Source: Monocercomonoides exilis
Lineage: Eukaryota > Preaxostyla > Oxymonadida > Polymastigidae
DNA length: 64,000 bases
Assembly: GCA_001643675.2 (NCBI GenBank)
Contig: LSRY02000010.1
Location: 1,196,001 to 1,260,000, forward strand
Direction: 5' to 3'
The notes below the pieces were generated by a model, which had not been told where the DNA came from, did no database searches, and saw only the letters and a program-made list of their open reading frames with translations. The translations under genes and the position numbers were made by a program. Of the stretch, positions 63,354-64,000 are shown piece after piece (position 1 is the stretch's first letter; each line of letters begins with the position of its first letter).

Positions 63354-63523
63354 TATATTTTTTATAAAAATATTTTATTAAACACTCAAAAGAAATGCAT
63401 TCCTTGCCATCGCTTTGTCAAAAATTATTCGTAAAAAATTTCGAACAAAAGTTTGATTTTAAAAAGAATGAACTATCTTGAATATTTCAAAATCTTTTTG
63501 TTTGCTTATTGAAAATTCAATAT

Positions 63524-63776
63524 GGGTTATTCTTTTTGAAAAGTCGCAAATGTTTAATACCTGGATCATTTAGAATTGAATCTTTTTTGATTTTTGTTTG
63601 TATAAAAATCTTCAAAAATCTCTTAAATGCACTTATTCTCGCATCAATCAAGTTTAATTGTTCTAATTTGCAAAGTGATGAACAATGATGGATTTTTCAT
63701 TAAAAATGATCAATTAATGTCCAATTATGTTATACCCATTTATTAAACATTTGCGACTTATCAACAAGAATAATCC
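63524..63776. mobile_element. 253-bp foldback MITE, ends GGGTTATTC/GAATAATCC, 4-bp TSD ATAT
   Basis: Inverted ends contain AAGTCGCAAATGTTTAAT as in the element at 15398. ATAT flanks both sides (63520-63523 and 63777-63780), the same duplication as the 24-kb insert. The centre is unique and noncoding. Confidence 0.65.
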
Positions 63777-64000
63777 ATATAATTCATCATTAACATGTTT
63801 CCCCAAAACCAATTGTTTAAATTGAAAGTGTTTGGAAATTTTTATATTTTTAGGAAGAATGACAGAAAAAAATAAATGCTGAACGAAAATTAAAAGAAAA
63901 CTAAGGCATTCAACTGAAAGACTTATAAACGAAAAATTTTGTTTTTTAACTCTATAAAACACATTTTGGACTGAAGCAATAATAAATCTGAATTAAAAAT

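Overview
This is protist nuclear DNA. It is AT-rich, with short spliceosomal introns, serine homopolymers in many proteins, and very large surface proteins built from GGA-type (Pmp-like) beta-helix repeats with a membrane span and a kinase-like tail. Intron-bearing genes plus this receptor style fit a preaxostylan/oxymonad such as Monocercomonoides. That placement is my inference; no rRNA or other phylogenetic marker is present. The larger host genes read cleanly in the standard code. Introns are GT-AG with a recurring G|GTTTG donor, plus a few GC-AG candidates.

Layout, 1-36 kb (host-like). An unidentified spliced gene enters from the left edge (1-2160). A 965-bp foldback element with TA target-site duplication follows. 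Then comes an inverted segmental duplication: two arms of about 9.5 kb (about 3407-13007 and 26947-36330), each carrying one intact receptor-like gene (2722 and 2662 codons). The arms face each other across a 14-kb spacer. The spacer holds AT-rich DNA with small foldback elements, a five-exon gene for a protein of about 2060 residues, an Spg1/Tem1-type GTPase (four exons) and a kinesin.

Layout, 36-64 kb (mobile DNA). A decayed pogo/CENP-B-like transposase is split in two (37344-38349 and 62688-63277) by one 24.3-kb insert (38350-62683). The insert has inverted ends starting GGGTGATT and a 4-bp ATAT duplication nested in CCATATGG. Taking out the insert and one ATAT puts the two transposase halves back in one frame at the spacing usual for the family. 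Inside are a fragment of the receptor gene, two decayed coiled-coil/zinc-finger genes in inverted orientation, three copies of a 0.6-0.8 kb repeat, decayed zinc-finger DNA, a foldback element and two paralogous genes with ubiquitin-specific protease (USP) domains. One of these (52105-55972) is intact and fuses the USP to a C-terminal RNase H-like, transposase-like domain. It is followed by a GC-rich, pseudoknot-capable hairpin RNA candidate. Two small foldback elements outside the insert share the GGGTNATT ends and 4-bp duplications.

How it may work together (inference). The USP-transposase gene is the best candidate mobility gene for the 24-kb element and perhaps for its short relatives. The paired receptor genes look like a diversifying surface family, with near-identical blocks alternating with divergent blocks. 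The GTPase and kinesin are ordinary cell-division and cytoskeleton genes caught between them.
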